From Acidobacteria bacterium Ga0077553 (lineage in GTDB: Bacteria > Acidobacteriota > Terriglobia > Bryobacterales > Bryobacteraceae): 53,084 bases of DNA. Position 1 is the first letter of the stretch. Each line of letters starts with the position of its first letter. Location: contig LNFE01000127.1 of NCBI GenBank assembly GCA_001464575.1, forward strand, positions 1 to 53,084, written 5' to 3'. This document shows, piece after piece, positions 38,554 to 47,217 of the stretch. The position numbers were made by a program, and so were the translations under genes. The notes beneath the pieces are model-generated. The model was given only the letters and a program-made list of their open reading frames with translations, searched no databases and was not told the DNA's origin.

Positions 38554-39453
38554 ATGAAAAAGCACATTCTAGTCTTGAGTTTGGCGGTCGCCGCCGCCGG
38601 GTTTTCGTCGTGCGCAAAGCAGCCCAGTGCACCGCAGGCGGCGGCTACGGCAGATGCGCCGATCGAAGCCCAGCCCTTGACCGCTGCGACCCCGGAAGTA
38701 CCCGCGCCGCCTCCTGTTCGGGAGCACGCCTTCAAGCCCGTCGGCGCGAAACGTCCTGCGCCAGCTGCTGCGCCGACGCCGATGGCGTCAACTCCGGCCC
38801 CCTCCGCCGCTCCGAAGCCCGTCCCGGTGCCTGTACCGGTGATGAACCCACCTTCGGCTGAACCGCCCCAGCAGGTGGCGCAGACACGCCCGGTCGCGCC
38901 CGCCCCTCCCCCTCCTCCGCCGCCCGAGCCCATGAAGGTGACGCTGAAAGAGGGCTCCGTCATCGCGATACGCCTCGGGGAGACCCTCGACAGCGAAAGA
39001 AACAAGATCGGCGACTCGTTTTCGGCTTCCTTAGCCGAACCGATTGTCATTGACGGGTTCGTGATTGCTGAGCGGGGCGCCCGGGTCAGCGGCAAAGTGG
39101 TGGACCTCGACCGGGCGGGGCGAGTGAAGGGCGTGGCGGTTCTGCAATTGGCCCTCACGGAAGTCACGACGGCCGACAATCAGCGCGTTCCCATCGTGAC
39201 CGATGCCTTTTTGACGAAGGGACCGGACACGACGAAGAGCGACGCGGCCAAGGTGGGGATTGCGGCCGGTGTTGGCGCGGCGATCGGCGCCATTGCGGGT
39301 AGAGGCAAGGGCGCGGCAATCGGGGCCGGGGCCGGCGGTGCCGCGGGCACGGGCGTCGTGCTCGCCACGCGCGGCAAGCCAGCCGTTCTCCCCGCCGAAA
39401 CACTTGTGCGGTTTAAGGTCGCCCAAGCGGTGACGATCACCGAGAAGCTGTGA
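38554..39453 (+). CDS. Proline-rich lipoprotein with glycine-zipper C-terminus
   Basis: The 299-residue product begins MKKHILVLSLAVAAAGFSSCAK, a lipoprotein signal with FSSC as the lipobox (Cys20). Residues about 22-125 are a proline/alanine-rich linker (PAPAAAPTPMASTPAPSAAPKPVPVPVPV, then PAPPPPPPPEP), likely to span the periplasm or peptidoglycan. A beta-rich domain follows (VTLKEGSVIAIRLGETLDSERNKIGDSFSASLAEPIVIDGFVIAERGARVSGKV), resembling small envelope domains that begin with a rigid strand pair. It leads into a glycine zipper (KVGIAAGVGAAIGAIAGRGKGAAIGAGAGGAAG). Such zippers insert into or traverse membranes. Function is unknown. It diverges from dusB with only 33 bases between the start codons. 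Confidence 0.75.
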   Translation: MKKHILVLSLAVAAAGFSSCAKQPSAPQAAATADAPIEAQPLTAATPEVPAPPPVREHAFKPVGAKRPAPAAAPTPMASTPAPSAAPKPVPVPVPVMNPPSAEPPQQVAQTRPVAPAPPPPPPPEPMKVTLKEGSVIAIRLGETLDSERNKIGDSFSASLAEPIVIDGFVIAERGARVSGKVVDLDRAGRVKGVAVLQLALTEVTTADNQRVPIVTDAFLTKGPDTTKSDAAKVGIAAGVGAAIGAIAGRGKGAAIGAGAGGAAGTGVVLATRGKPAVLPAETLVRFKVAQAVTITEKL

Positions 39454-39460
39454 GGCTTGG

Positions 39461-40027
39461 CTATTTCTCCGTCTTTTGGAGAATGGAGATCACTTCGCTA
39501 CCGCCGAAGGCCGTTTTGCCGACAACGACACCCAGAAAGGCAAACCCGGCTTCGCCAGCCTGGTTGAGTTCCTTTTGCATGGTGGAAGTCTTGGAAGTAG
39601 CGGCAAGTTTGTACTGAATGCGGCCGGCCTTGCTATCGGGATTGAACTCGAGAATCACGGCGACCTCCTTGCCCCCGAAGGTTGAGGAGAACACGGTCTG
39701 GCCGCAATAGGCGAAGCCTTCCTCGCCGGCTTGGTTCAGTTCCTTCTCCATGGTGGAGGTTTTCGAGGTCGCCACCAGCTTGTATTTGCGTCCAGCGGTA
39801 GCTGCGGTGGCGTCTTTCTTCATGACGGTGATCACCTCGCTACCCCCAAAGGAAGATTCGCCGCCCATCACCCCAGCGAAGATGTATCCTTCAGCGGCTG
39901 CGGCGTTGAGCTCCTTTTCCATGGTGGAAGTTTTCGACGTCGCCAGGACGCGGTAGTCGAGTTTCGCATCGGCGGCGAGGAGCAGGCACGCGGACGCGGC
40001 AAAGGTGCTAAGGAAGGAAAGGCGCAT
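39461..40027 (-). CDS. Secreted protein of three tandem 57-residue repeats
   Basis: After a signal peptide (MRLSFLSTFAASACLLLAADA) the 188-residue product is three near-identical units with a 57-residue period. Each opens with Y(K/R)xxATSKTSTM and continues (E/Q)KELNxAxxEGFxF, then FGGxEVxxI. The units start at about residues 25, 82 and 139, and the third is slightly shorter. The strand-helix-strand pattern and size recall DUF4177-like small domains, but I cannot be sure of the family. Strong repeat identity at DNA level implies recent duplication or gene conversion. The gene ends 7 bases from the convergent lipoprotein gene. Function is unknown; a periplasmic binding or scaffolding role is possible. 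Confidence 0.75.
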   Translation of the reverse strand: MRLSFLSTFAASACLLLAADAKLDYRVLATSKTSTMEKELNAAAAEGYIFAGVMGGESSFGGSEVITVMKKDATAATAGRKYKLVATSKTSTMEKELNQAGEEGFAYCGQTVFSSTFGGKEVAVILEFNPDSKAGRIQYKLAATSKTSTMQKELNQAGEAGFAFLGVVVGKTAFGGSEVISILQKTEK

Positions 40028-40050
40028 ATCGCCATGTTAATCTGGCGGCC

Positions 40051-40560
40051 ATGATTCGGGACCTGTTTTGTGAATATTCCGTAAGGAAATTAATCCAGCT
40101 CGCCGGGCGCGTGGATGCCTGTCTGGAGCGGCTGGACGACGGGCAGATTTGGCAACGAGGAAGCGAGGCGGAGAATGCCGTGGGGAATCTGGTTCTCCAC
40201 CTCGAAGGGAATGTGCGGCAGTGGGCGATGAGTGCGGTTGGGGGCGAGACCGACGTTCGAATGCGCGACGCGGAGTTCGCGGCGAGGGGGGGAGTGGAAA
40301 AGGCGGAGCTACGGAGCCGGCTTGCGGAAGCGGTAGCCGCCGCTGCGCAAGTAATTTCCGGATTGACGGAGGACCGCTTGGTGGAAAGCGTCCGGGTGCA
40401 AGGCTATGAGCTCTCCGCGCTGGAGGCGGTCTATCAGGTGGTCGACCACTTTGCGGGCCACGCAGGGCAGATCCAGTTGCTGACGAAGTGGTATACGAAG
40501 CAGGACCTCGGTTTCTATGCCCATCTCTCGAACCCGGCGCATGGGGAAGATACCCCGTAA
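40051..40560 (+). CDS. DinB-like/DUF1572 family four-helix protein
   Basis: This 169-residue protein matches the DinB/YfiT superfamily, four-helix bundles that bind a metal with three histidines. It shows the pattern in order: an N-terminal helix, GNLVLHLEGNVRQW (first histidine), then a long middle helix pair and VVDHFAGHAGQIQLLTKWY, which holds the second and third histidines. DinB-like proteins include thiol-dependent transferases and damage-induced proteins; this DUF1572-like branch has no settled activity. It starts 23 bases from the divergent repeat-protein gene and is followed by a probable promoter for the RRM gene. Confidence 0.85.
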   Translation: MIRDLFCEYSVRKLIQLAGRVDACLERLDDGQIWQRGSEAENAVGNLVLHLEGNVRQWAMSAVGGETDVRMRDAEFAARGGVEKAELRSRLAEAVAAAAQVISGLTEDRLVESVRVQGYELSALEAVYQVVDHFAGHAGQIQLLTKWYTKQDLGFYAHLSNPAHGEDTP

Positions 40561-40597
40561 CGGTAGGGCCAGTACGGAAGTAGGAATAAAAAAAGAA

Positions 40598-40625
40598 TTG
40601 GCGCCCAAGTGTGCCATACTAGGAT
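40598..40625 (+). promoter_or_regulatory. Candidate promoter of the RRM protein gene with a long leader
   Basis: TTGGCG (40598-40603), a 16-base spacer and TAGGAT (40620-40625) resemble a sigma-70-type promoter. Transcription from it would leave a leader of about 110 bases before the RRM start, with an AGGAG at 40730-40734. A long leader is common for cold-shock-type RNA-binding genes in other bacteria, but no specific fold was identified. Confidence 0.4.
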
Positions 40626-40741
40626 CTGCGTGGTTCGTCTGTTCGCTAATTTTGGTGTTTTTCGTCAGTCCGGCCTTCGAGCCTCTCTCCCGATCGTGCC
40701 CCAATTCGCTGCCGGGCAACTTCGATTTCAGGAGATTTAAG

Positions 40742-41065
40742 ATGAAAAACATTTTTGTTGGCAATTTGAGCTTCGGCGCGACCGAGAACGGCGTGCGTGC
40801 AGCGTTTGAGCAGTACGGTACCGTGGATCGCGTCAATGTAATCACCGACCGTGACACGGGCCAAGCCAAGGGCTTTGCCTTCGTCGAAATGGCGAATAAC
40901 GAAGAGGGTGACCGGGCGATCGACGAACTCAACGGTTCGGAGATGGACGGCCGTGCGATGAACGTCAGCGAAGCGCGTCCGAAGCCGGAAGGCGGACGCA
41001 GCGGCGGCGGTGGCGGCTACGGCGGCAATCGCGGCGGTGGCGGCGGCGGTCGGAACCGTTACTAA
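40742..41065 (+). CDS. Glycine-rich RNA-recognition-motif (RRM) protein
   Basis: The 107-residue product is a single RRM plus a glycine/arginine-rich tail. RNP2 is IFVGNL (residues 4-9) and RNP1 is KGFAFVEM (43-50), both with the aromatic residues that stack on RNA bases. The tail GGRSGGGGGYGGNRGGGGGGRNRY resembles RGG-box proteins. Bacterial relatives in cyanobacteria and other phyla are cold-inducible RNA chaperones. The ATG at 40742 is 7 bases after AGGAG, and the longer frame upstream is not RRM-like. The gene stands alone on the plus strand, with its own probable promoter and two weak hairpins downstream. Confidence 0.93.
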   Translation: MKNIFVGNLSFGATENGVRAAFEQYGTVDRVNVITDRDTGQAKGFAFVEMANNEEGDRAIDELNGSEMDGRAMNVSEARPKPEGGRSGGGGGYGGNRGGGGGGRNRY

Positions 41066-41120
41066 CCAGTAACCAGAAAAGGCCGGAATCCTGCGGGATT
41101 ACTCTAATAGAGAGTTCCTT

Positions 41121-43535
41121 ATGCTCCATATCCTTTGGCTGGCAATCGCTACGGTGGGCGGTCTGTGCGCCCAGAAAGCCGATTCCGCGTTTTTCGAAGC
41201 GAAGATCCGGCCAGTTCTGGCAAGCCAATGTTATGCGTGCCATTCGGCGAAGTTGAAGGCGCCGATGGGCGGTCTGGTGCTGGACACCAAGGCCGGGCTG
41301 GCGGCCGGAGGCGTGAATGGGCAGGTGGTAGTGCCTGAGAAGCCAGCAGAGAGCCGGTTGTTGACGGCGTTGCGCTATACCGATCCGCATTTGCAGATGC
41401 CGCCATCAGGGAAGCTCGCAGACCCGGTAGCCGAGGACTTTGCCACGTGGATTGCAGCCGGGGCCGTGGACCCGCGAACCGCACCGGCTGGGGGCGAGAC
41501 AACAAAGGCTTTGCGGGGAATGTCCCTGGACGAGGGGCGGAAGTGGTGGGCGTTTCAGCCAATTAAGTCGTTGACGCCGCCACCCGTGAAGGACCGGAAG
41601 TGGGCGCAAGGGAAGATCGACGAGTTTATTCTCGCCAAGCTGGAAGCGGGCGGATTTGCCCCTTCGGCACCTGCGGACAAGCGGACCCTGGTGCGGCGGG
41701 CCTATATCGATCTGGTGGGCTTTAAGCCGACCTACGAAGAGGTGGAGGCGTTTGCCGCGGATGTGTCGCCGGAGGCTTGGCCCAAGTTGATCGACAAGCT
41801 GCAAGCGCTGCAGCAGTATGGCGAGCGGTGGGGACGGCACTGGATGGACGTGGCTCGGTACGGCGAGGACAATTCAACCGCCGAGGCCACCAATCAACCG
41901 TACCCGTTCGCGTGGCGGTACCGGGATTGGATCATCGAGGCGATGAACCGGGACGTGCCGTATGACCGGTTTGTAAAACTGCAATTGGCGGCGGATCTGA
42001 TGCCGGACGCCCCCCGCGCGGATTGGCGGGCCTTGGGATACCTCGGTGCCGCGCCAATCTATCATAAGGATCAACGACTTTCGAAAGATGTAATCGGTGG
42101 ATTCCTGGCCGATGACTGGGACGAGCGGATTGATGCGGTAACCCGGGGTCTGCTGGGCATGACGGTGGCTTGCGCGCGCTGCCACGACCATAAGTTCGAC
42201 CCGATCCCCACGAAGGATTACTACGGATTAGCGGGGGTATTCGCATCGACCGCTCGGACGGAACGACCGCTGTTTGACGTGGAGCCCGAAGTGGAGGCGC
42301 GGTACCTGTGGGTGCAACGGCGGCTGATCGACCTGCGGTATTCGGTGAATCTGCTAACGAACGAAGCCTCGACGGTGGTGGACAGCGATAAGCGCGTGGC
42401 AAAGTGGCAGGCGGAGATTGAAACCCTGAAGGCCGAGATGTTGGGCTTGCAGGCAAAGCATCCAGCGCTCGTGAAGAGCGTGGAACGGTACTGGACGCCG
42501 CCGGAGCCGCGTGGGAACGGCCCGCGGCGGCGGGGCGGATTCGCTTCGACCGAGCCGTTTATGAACGCGGTCTATGATGCGGCGCAGTATGTGGACGGCT
42601 CCGATGCACACTACACGTTTCTGGTCTATCAGCCGGGCGAGGCGCGGGATGTCCCGGTGTTCCGGAACGGCAATGTCGCAACGCCAGGTGAGATCGTCCC
42701 GCGGCACTTTCTCTCCGTGCTGGCGCAAGGCGAGAACCGGTTCGGAAAAGGTTCGGGACGCTTGGAGTTGGCCGAGAAAATCTTCTCCGACGGAGCGCCG
42801 CTCGCGGCCCGCGTGATTGTGAACCGGGTATGGGGCTGGCACTTCGGCAGGCCCCTCGCCGCAACGGCGAGCGACTTCGGGGTGCAGGGTGAAGCCCCGA
42901 CGCATCCCGAGCTGTTGACGCATTTGGCGGCCGAGTTCGTGGGGCACGGGTGGTCACTGAAGTGGCTCAACCGGGAGATCATGACTTCGGCAGCGTATCA
43001 ACAGGCCAACCGGCCGCGGCCGGAGATGATGAAGGCGGACCCGACCAATACGCTGGTGTGGCGGATGGCGCCCCGGCGCATGGATATTGAGTCCTATCGC
43101 GATACCTTGCTCCGGGCGACCGGGCGGCTGGACCACACGCAGTACGGGCCGTCGCAGGACCTGGAGACGGCGGAGAACGTGCGGCGGACCGTCTATAGCC
43201 GGGTGAGCCGGAGCCGGCTGAGCCCGTTGTTGAAGCACTATGACTTCCCCGACCCGATGCAGAGTAGCGGCGGGCGCGACCTGACGACGACGTCACTGCA
43301 GCAGTTGTTCGTGTTGAACAGCCAGTTCCTGCAGGATGCGGCCGCGGCGATCGCGAAGTCGGTGCGGGACGTGCCGACCGAGTCGCGGCGCATGCGGGAG
43401 CTTTACCGGCGGCTGCTGTCCCGGGACCCGAGCGCGGCGGAGTTGGATTTGGCGTTGAGCTTTCTGGCGAAGGGAACGCTCGAACAATACGCGCAGGTTT
43501 TGTTGTCGACCAACGAGGAGATTTTATGGCCTTAG
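41121..43535 (+). CDS. DUF1549/DUF1553 protein with Planctomycete-type cytochrome c domain
   Basis: This 804-residue exported protein has a signal peptide (MLHILWLAIATVGGLCAQ) and a cytochrome c-like domain with heme motif CYACH (residues 37-41) and a likely axial methionine in HLQMPPSGK. The DUF1549 domain follows (DEFILAKLEAGGFAPSAPADKRTLVRRAYIDL, with TVACARCHDHKFDPIPTKDYY), then DUF1553 (LAARVIVNRVWGWHFGRPLAATASDFGVQGEAPTHPELLTHLAAEF). Such proteins are abundant in Planctomycetes and Acidobacteria and are thought to act in periplasmic breakdown of complex substrates; no activity is proven. The gene overlaps the next (DUF1501) by 10 bases, the usual pairing for this family. Confidence 0.9.
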   Translation: MLHILWLAIATVGGLCAQKADSAFFEAKIRPVLASQCYACHSAKLKAPMGGLVLDTKAGLAAGGVNGQVVVPEKPAESRLLTALRYTDPHLQMPPSGKLADPVAEDFATWIAAGAVDPRTAPAGGETTKALRGMSLDEGRKWWAFQPIKSLTPPPVKDRKWAQGKIDEFILAKLEAGGFAPSAPADKRTLVRRAYIDLVGFKPTYEEVEAFAADVSPEAWPKLIDKLQALQQYGERWGRHWMDVARYGEDNSTAEATNQPYPFAWRYRDWIIEAMNRDVPYDRFVKLQLAADLMPDAPRADWRALGYLGAAPIYHKDQRLSKDVIGGFLADDWDERIDAVTRGLLGMTVACARCHDHKFDPIPTKDYYGLAGVFASTARTERPLFDVEPEVEARYLWVQRRLIDLRYSVNLLTNEASTVVDSDKRVAKWQAEIETLKAEMLGLQAKHPALVKSVERYWTPPEPRGNGPRRRGGFASTEPFMNAVYDAAQYVDGSDAHYTFLVYQPGEARDVPVFRNGNVATPGEIVPRHFLSVLAQGENRFGKGSGRLELAEKIFSDGAPLAARVIVNRVWGWHFGRPLAATASDFGVQGEAPTHPELLTHLAAEFVGHGWSLKWLNREIMTSAAYQQANRPRPEMMKADPTNTLVWRMAPRRMDIESYRDTLLRATGRLDHTQYGPSQDLETAENVRRTVYSRVSRSRLSPLLKHYDFPDPMQSSGGRDLTTTSLQQLFVLNSQFLQDAAAAIAKSVRDVPTESRRMRELYRRLLSRDPSAAELDLALSFLAKGTLEQYAQVLLSTNEEILWP

Positions 43536-44842
43536 CCCGGCGAGAGTTGATTCAGGCGGCGTTTGGATTGCTGGGGAATCTTGGCATCAGTTCGGCGATG
43601 GGCCACTATACCGGCCAGAGAACGCCCGGCAAAGCGAAGCGCGTCATCAGTCTGTTCTTGGCCGGTGGACCGTCGCAGGTCGATCTGTTCGATCCCAAGC
43701 CGATGCTCGTGAAGTATCAGGGGCAGCGCCCGGGCGGCGTGGACTTGCGGACGGAACGGCAGACTGGGGGGCTGATGCCCACGCCGTTCGCTTTTTCGAA
43801 GCGAGGACGGAACGGGATTGACGTGAGCGACATCCTGCCGAAACTCGGCGGGGTGATCGACGAGATCAGCGTGATCCGGTCGATGTACTCGTTCAACCCG
43901 ACGCATACCCCGGCGTCGAGCCTGTATCACACGGGTACGATTCTCGCCAACCGCCCGTCCATCGGGTCGTGGATCTCGTACGGGTTGGGGTCGGAGAACC
44001 AAAACCTGCCGTCGTTTGTTGCGCTGAACTCGGCGGGGCCGGCCGCGCGGTCGGCGTTTCTTCCGGCGGAACATCAGGGGATGCCGTTGAACGGAGCGGA
44101 CGTGGAGCCGGAGAAGATGATCCCGAATCTGCGCAACAAGCTGCTCGACGCGACCGCGCAGCGGCGGCAACTCGACGCCGTGCAGGCATTGAACCGGCGG
44201 TTCACGGAGTCCTTTGGGGCGGATGAGTTCCTGGCGGGGCGGATTGAATCGATGGAGGCGGCTTACCGGATGCAGTTTGAGGCGACCGACGCTTTCGACG
44301 TGCGGAAGGAGACGGCCGAGACGCGGGCGCTGTACGGGGAGACGCCGTTTGGGAATGGGTGCTTGCTCGCCCGGCGGTTGGTGGAGCGGGGGGTGCGGTT
44401 CGTGAACGTGGGGTCCGGCGATTGGGACGACCACAAAGACATTGAGGCGGCGTACAAGAAGAAGATCCCGGCGATGGACCAGGCGGCGGCGGCGTTGATT
44501 ACGGACTTAAAGCGACGGGGGATGTTAGAGGACACGGTCGTGATGTGGGGTGGCGAGTTCGGACGGACGCCGGTATCGGAGAGCGGAACGGGCCGGGACC
44601 ACAATCCCTATGGCTTTACGATGTGGGTCGCCGGGGGAGGATTCCGGGGCGGCATCGCCCACGGGGCTACGGATGAGTTCGGCTTCAAGGCGGTGGAGAA
44701 CCGGGTGTCGATCCACGATCTGCATGCGACGATTCTGTATGCGTTGGGGCTCGACCACACGCAGTTGACGTATCGATACGCGGGCCGGGATTTCCGGTTG
44801 ACGGATGTGTTTGGGAATGTGGTGAAGGGGATTTTGGCGTAG
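43526..44842 (+). CDS. DUF1501 domain protein, exported
   Basis: The 438-residue product is a DUF1501 protein, structurally related to alkaline-phosphatase/sulfatase folds. The N-terminus has an ARRELIQAAFG twin-arginine-like start, then the family blocks ISLFLAGGPSQVDLFDPKP, NPTHTPASSLYHTGT, SFVALNSAGPA, GCLLARRLVERGVRFVNVGSGDWDDHKD, the conserved VVMWGGEFGRTPVSESGTGRDHNPYGFTMWVAGGG, and ILYALGLDHTQL. The H-D-residue cluster (DDH, GRDHN and VSIHDLHATIL) would bind metals. Families in this class travel with DUF1549/DUF1553 partners and probably act in the periplasm on sulfated or phosphorylated substrates, which is unproven. It is followed 5 bases later by an enolase-superfamily enzyme. Confidence 0.9.
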   Translation: MALARRELIQAAFGLLGNLGISSAMGHYTGQRTPGKAKRVISLFLAGGPSQVDLFDPKPMLVKYQGQRPGGVDLRTERQTGGLMPTPFAFSKRGRNGIDVSDILPKLGGVIDEISVIRSMYSFNPTHTPASSLYHTGTILANRPSIGSWISYGLGSENQNLPSFVALNSAGPAARSAFLPAEHQGMPLNGADVEPEKMIPNLRNKLLDATAQRRQLDAVQALNRRFTESFGADEFLAGRIESMEAAYRMQFEATDAFDVRKETAETRALYGETPFGNGCLLARRLVERGVRFVNVGSGDWDDHKDIEAAYKKKIPAMDQAAAALITDLKRRGMLEDTVVMWGGEFGRTPVSESGTGRDHNPYGFTMWVAGGGFRGGIAHGATDEFGFKAVENRVSIHDLHATILYALGLDHTQLTYRYAGRDFRLTDVFGNVVKGILA

Positions 44843-44847
44843 ACCAG

Positions 44848-45978
44848 ATGCGAATCACCAGCGTGACCGTTTATCAATTGCGGGCTCCGCTCAGCCGGCG
44901 GTTCGGCTGGTCCCTGAACTGGACCTCCACGCGGACGGCGACGCTCATCGAAGTCACGACCGACGCCGGGCTGACCGGATGGGGCGATGGGAACTGGGGC
45001 GGGCAACGGTTGGTGGATCATCCGGAGTTGGTCGTAGGACGGAGTCCGTTCGAGGTGGAAGCGATCTTCGACGACCTGCGCCCTGAAGCGGGGCACCAAA
45101 CGCGAAGGGGCGAGGCGACGGCAGGTGGCCTCGACCAGGCGCTGTGGGACTTGTGCGGGCAGGCCGTGGGGAAACCGGTATGCGACCTGCTGGGCCCGCG
45201 GCACCGGAGCCAGGTCCAACCCTACCTGACAGCGCTATACCGCCAGGATTGGCCCGACCTTGCCGAGGGATTAGCCGAAGAGGCGCTGGCCTGGCGCGAG
45301 CGCGGCTGGCGGCGCATGAAGATGAAGATCGGCTACGATCCAACGACCGACCTGCGCGCGGCGCGGACCGTGCGGCGGGCGCTGGGCGACGACATCGGGC
45401 TGGGCGTGGATGCCAATTGCGCCTACGACGCGGGGACGGCGCTGGCGCTGGGCGCCCAGATGGAAGAGCTTAACCTGATGTGGTGGGAAGAGCCGTTGCT
45501 GGCCGATGACTTGGCAGGATACGACCGGCTGGCGGCCGGGCTGCGGATGCCGATTGCCAGCGGCGAAACGATGAGTACGGACCGGCTGATCCTCGATTAC
45601 GTCCAGCCGCGGCGCGTGGCCATCCTGCAGCCAGACTTGGACACCGTCGGCTTCACGGGAGGCCGCAGGCTATCCCAGCTATGCTGGCTAAACCGTATCC
45701 GGCTGGTACCGCACAACTGGGGTACCGCGGTGCGGACGGCAGCGACGCTGCATTGGCTGGCAGCCACGCCGCCCTTGACACCGGCCCTTGCCGGGGCCGA
45801 AATGCTGTTTGAATTCGACCAGACCGAGAGCCCGTTCCGCGACGCGGTGGTCCGGGAGTCGGTGCGGCCCCCCGTCGAGGGCGGCCCGATGGAGGTGCCC
45901 GAGGGGCCGGGGCTCGGGATCCATATTGAGCGAGAGGCTGTGGCGGCGTTTACGGAGCGACGGATTGTGATTCGGTAG
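44848..45978 (+). CDS. Mandelate racemase/muconate lactonizing-type enolase-superfamily enzyme
   Basis: This 376-residue cytoplasmic enzyme has an alpha/beta capping domain and a TIM barrel. It shows the superfamily's catalytic positions: Lys158/Lys160 in the KxK of MKMKIG, metal ligands Asp188 (VDANC), Glu214 (WWEEP) and Glu240 (ASGE), and His289 in VPHNWG. The KxK with a C-terminal histidine places it in the mandelate racemase subgroup, which includes sugar-acid dehydratases such as galactonate and tartrate dehydratases. Substrate remains unassigned. It is coupled (5-base gap) to the DUF1501 gene, and its 3' end overlaps the convergent MFS gene by 29 bases. A role in the same catabolic set as that transporter is likely. 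Confidence 0.9.
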   Translation: MRITSVTVYQLRAPLSRRFGWSLNWTSTRTATLIEVTTDAGLTGWGDGNWGGQRLVDHPELVVGRSPFEVEAIFDDLRPEAGHQTRRGEATAGGLDQALWDLCGQAVGKPVCDLLGPRHRSQVQPYLTALYRQDWPDLAEGLAEEALAWRERGWRRMKMKIGYDPTTDLRAARTVRRALGDDIGLGVDANCAYDAGTALALGAQMEELNLMWWEEPLLADDLAGYDRLAAGLRMPIASGETMSTDRLILDYVQPRRVAILQPDLDTVGFTGGRRLSQLCWLNRIRLVPHNWGTAVRTAATLHWLAATPPLTPALAGAEMLFEFDQTESPFRDAVVRESVRPPVEGGPMEVPEGPGLGIHIEREAVAAFTERRIVIR

Positions 45979-47173
45979 GCCGGATCAGCAGCACCAGGAC
46001 GATCGAGAGCAAAGCCACGCTAGCGAAGACGCCGAAGATAGCCAGCAGCGGCGTTTGCAGATCGCGTAGCGCGCCGAAACCCCAATCGGCGAAGCCTCCA
46101 CAACTGATGCTGACCAGGTTCATGAGGCCGTAGCCGGTGGCACGCACCTGCGGCCGCGTGATCTGGCAAAGGATCGGCATGTTGTTCGAATCGAAGAAAC
46201 CCCAGCCAAGGCCGAACAGGATGAGAAACGCGATCGCAACGCCCAGCTGACCCGTGCTGGGCGAATAGCCGACGCCCATCATGGCGATAACAATCAGACC
46301 CATGCCGAGGGCGCTCGTGTAAATGCGGCCGCGGTCCGTACGCTTCATCCACGCATCGGCCAGCCAGCCGCCGGCGAAGGCGGCGATGATGGCGGCGACC
46401 ATCCAATAGAGCGTTGCCGAGACGCCCGCCTTTCCCTGGCCGATGCCGAACTCGGTCTTGAGGATGGCGGGCATCCAATCCCGAACGATCCAGCCGGCCA
46501 TCGCGGGGAGTGTGAAATAGAGCACCAGCAAGAGGAACGAGCGGTTCGAAAGCAGCTCGCGCAGGGTGCCTTGCGGCGAGGCCGAACGCGCTTCGACGGC
46601 GGGCGCATTCCTAACCGCCAAGAATAACGGGACCGCATACAGCATGCCGATGAGCCCGCACAGTTCGAACATCCCCCGCCAGCCGAAGTCCGGATTGTCT
46701 GCCGCATAGCCGCTGAAGCCGCCGATGATCACGCCGATGTAGATGCCCATCTGGTGCATGCCGACGGCGCGGGAACGCGTTTCGCCCTGATGGTAATCGG
46801 CGATGAGGGCCAGCGCGGCCGGGATGTAGAACGCCTCGCTGATGCCCATGACGGCGCGGGTGAGCAGGAGCTGATCAAAGGTCGTCACCTGCCCGGTGGC
46901 CCAGGTGATGGCGGACCAGACGAGAAGGCTGCCGGCGATCACATGGCGCCGGCTGAAGCGGTCGGCGAGGTACCCACCGACTGGGCTGAGCAAGGCGTAG
47001 GTCCACTTAAACAGTGCGAGGATTTTTCCCCAATTGGCATCGGATCCAATGTCGGGGATGTCCGTCATCAGCGAGAACTTCATGGCCGCGAGCATCTGGC
47101 GATCCAGGTAATTCAGAAGCGCCACGGGCACGAGGAGGGCGACGACGAACCACGCGTAGTGGCGAGCAAACAT
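45950..47173 (-). CDS. MFS transporter, sugar-acid/organic-anion type
   Basis: The 407-residue product has 12 predicted spans and the MFS loop motif (GGYLADRFSRRHVI, the loop 2-3 signature) with NYLDRQMLAAM in the first span, as in the anion:cation symporter (ACS) branch that includes hexuronate and galactonate importers. Other motifs are RAVMGISEAFYIPAALALIADY and the repeat-half GGWLADAWMKRTDRGR. It probably imports an organic acid, which would supply the adjacent enolase-superfamily enzyme. Its start lies 44 bases from the divergent crotonase gene's preferred start, leaving a short shared control region. Confidence 0.9.
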   Translation of the reverse strand: MFARHYAWFVVALLVPVALLNYLDRQMLAAMKFSLMTDIPDIGSDANWGKILALFKWTYALLSPVGGYLADRFSRRHVIAGSLLVWSAITWATGQVTTFDQLLLTRAVMGISEAFYIPAALALIADYHQGETRSRAVGMHQMGIYIGVIIGGFSGYAADNPDFGWRGMFELCGLIGMLYAVPLFLAVRNAPAVEARSASPQGTLRELLSNRSFLLLVLYFTLPAMAGWIVRDWMPAILKTEFGIGQGKAGVSATLYWMVAAIIAAFAGGWLADAWMKRTDRGRIYTSALGMGLIVIAMMGVGYSPSTGQLGVAIAFLILFGLGWGFFDSNNMPILCQITRPQVRATGYGLMNLVSISCGGFADWGFGALRDLQTPLLAIFGVFASVALLSIVLVLLIRPTESQSVAP

Positions 47174-47217
47174 AAGGCGCTATGGTAGCACTTCGACCTT
47201 GGCCGACAATGATGCGT

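Noticed and set aside
39465..39483. TTCTCC/GGAGAA hairpin between the lipoprotein and repeat-protein genes as a bidirectional terminator
   Set aside because: Only 6 bp, no T-run on either side, and it lies within the repeat protein's last codons.
41087..41115. Two small hairpins (AATCC/GGATT and ACTCT/AGAGT) between the RRM gene and the DUF1549 gene as terminators
   Set aside because: Five-bp stems without a following T-run; could be leader structure but not supported.
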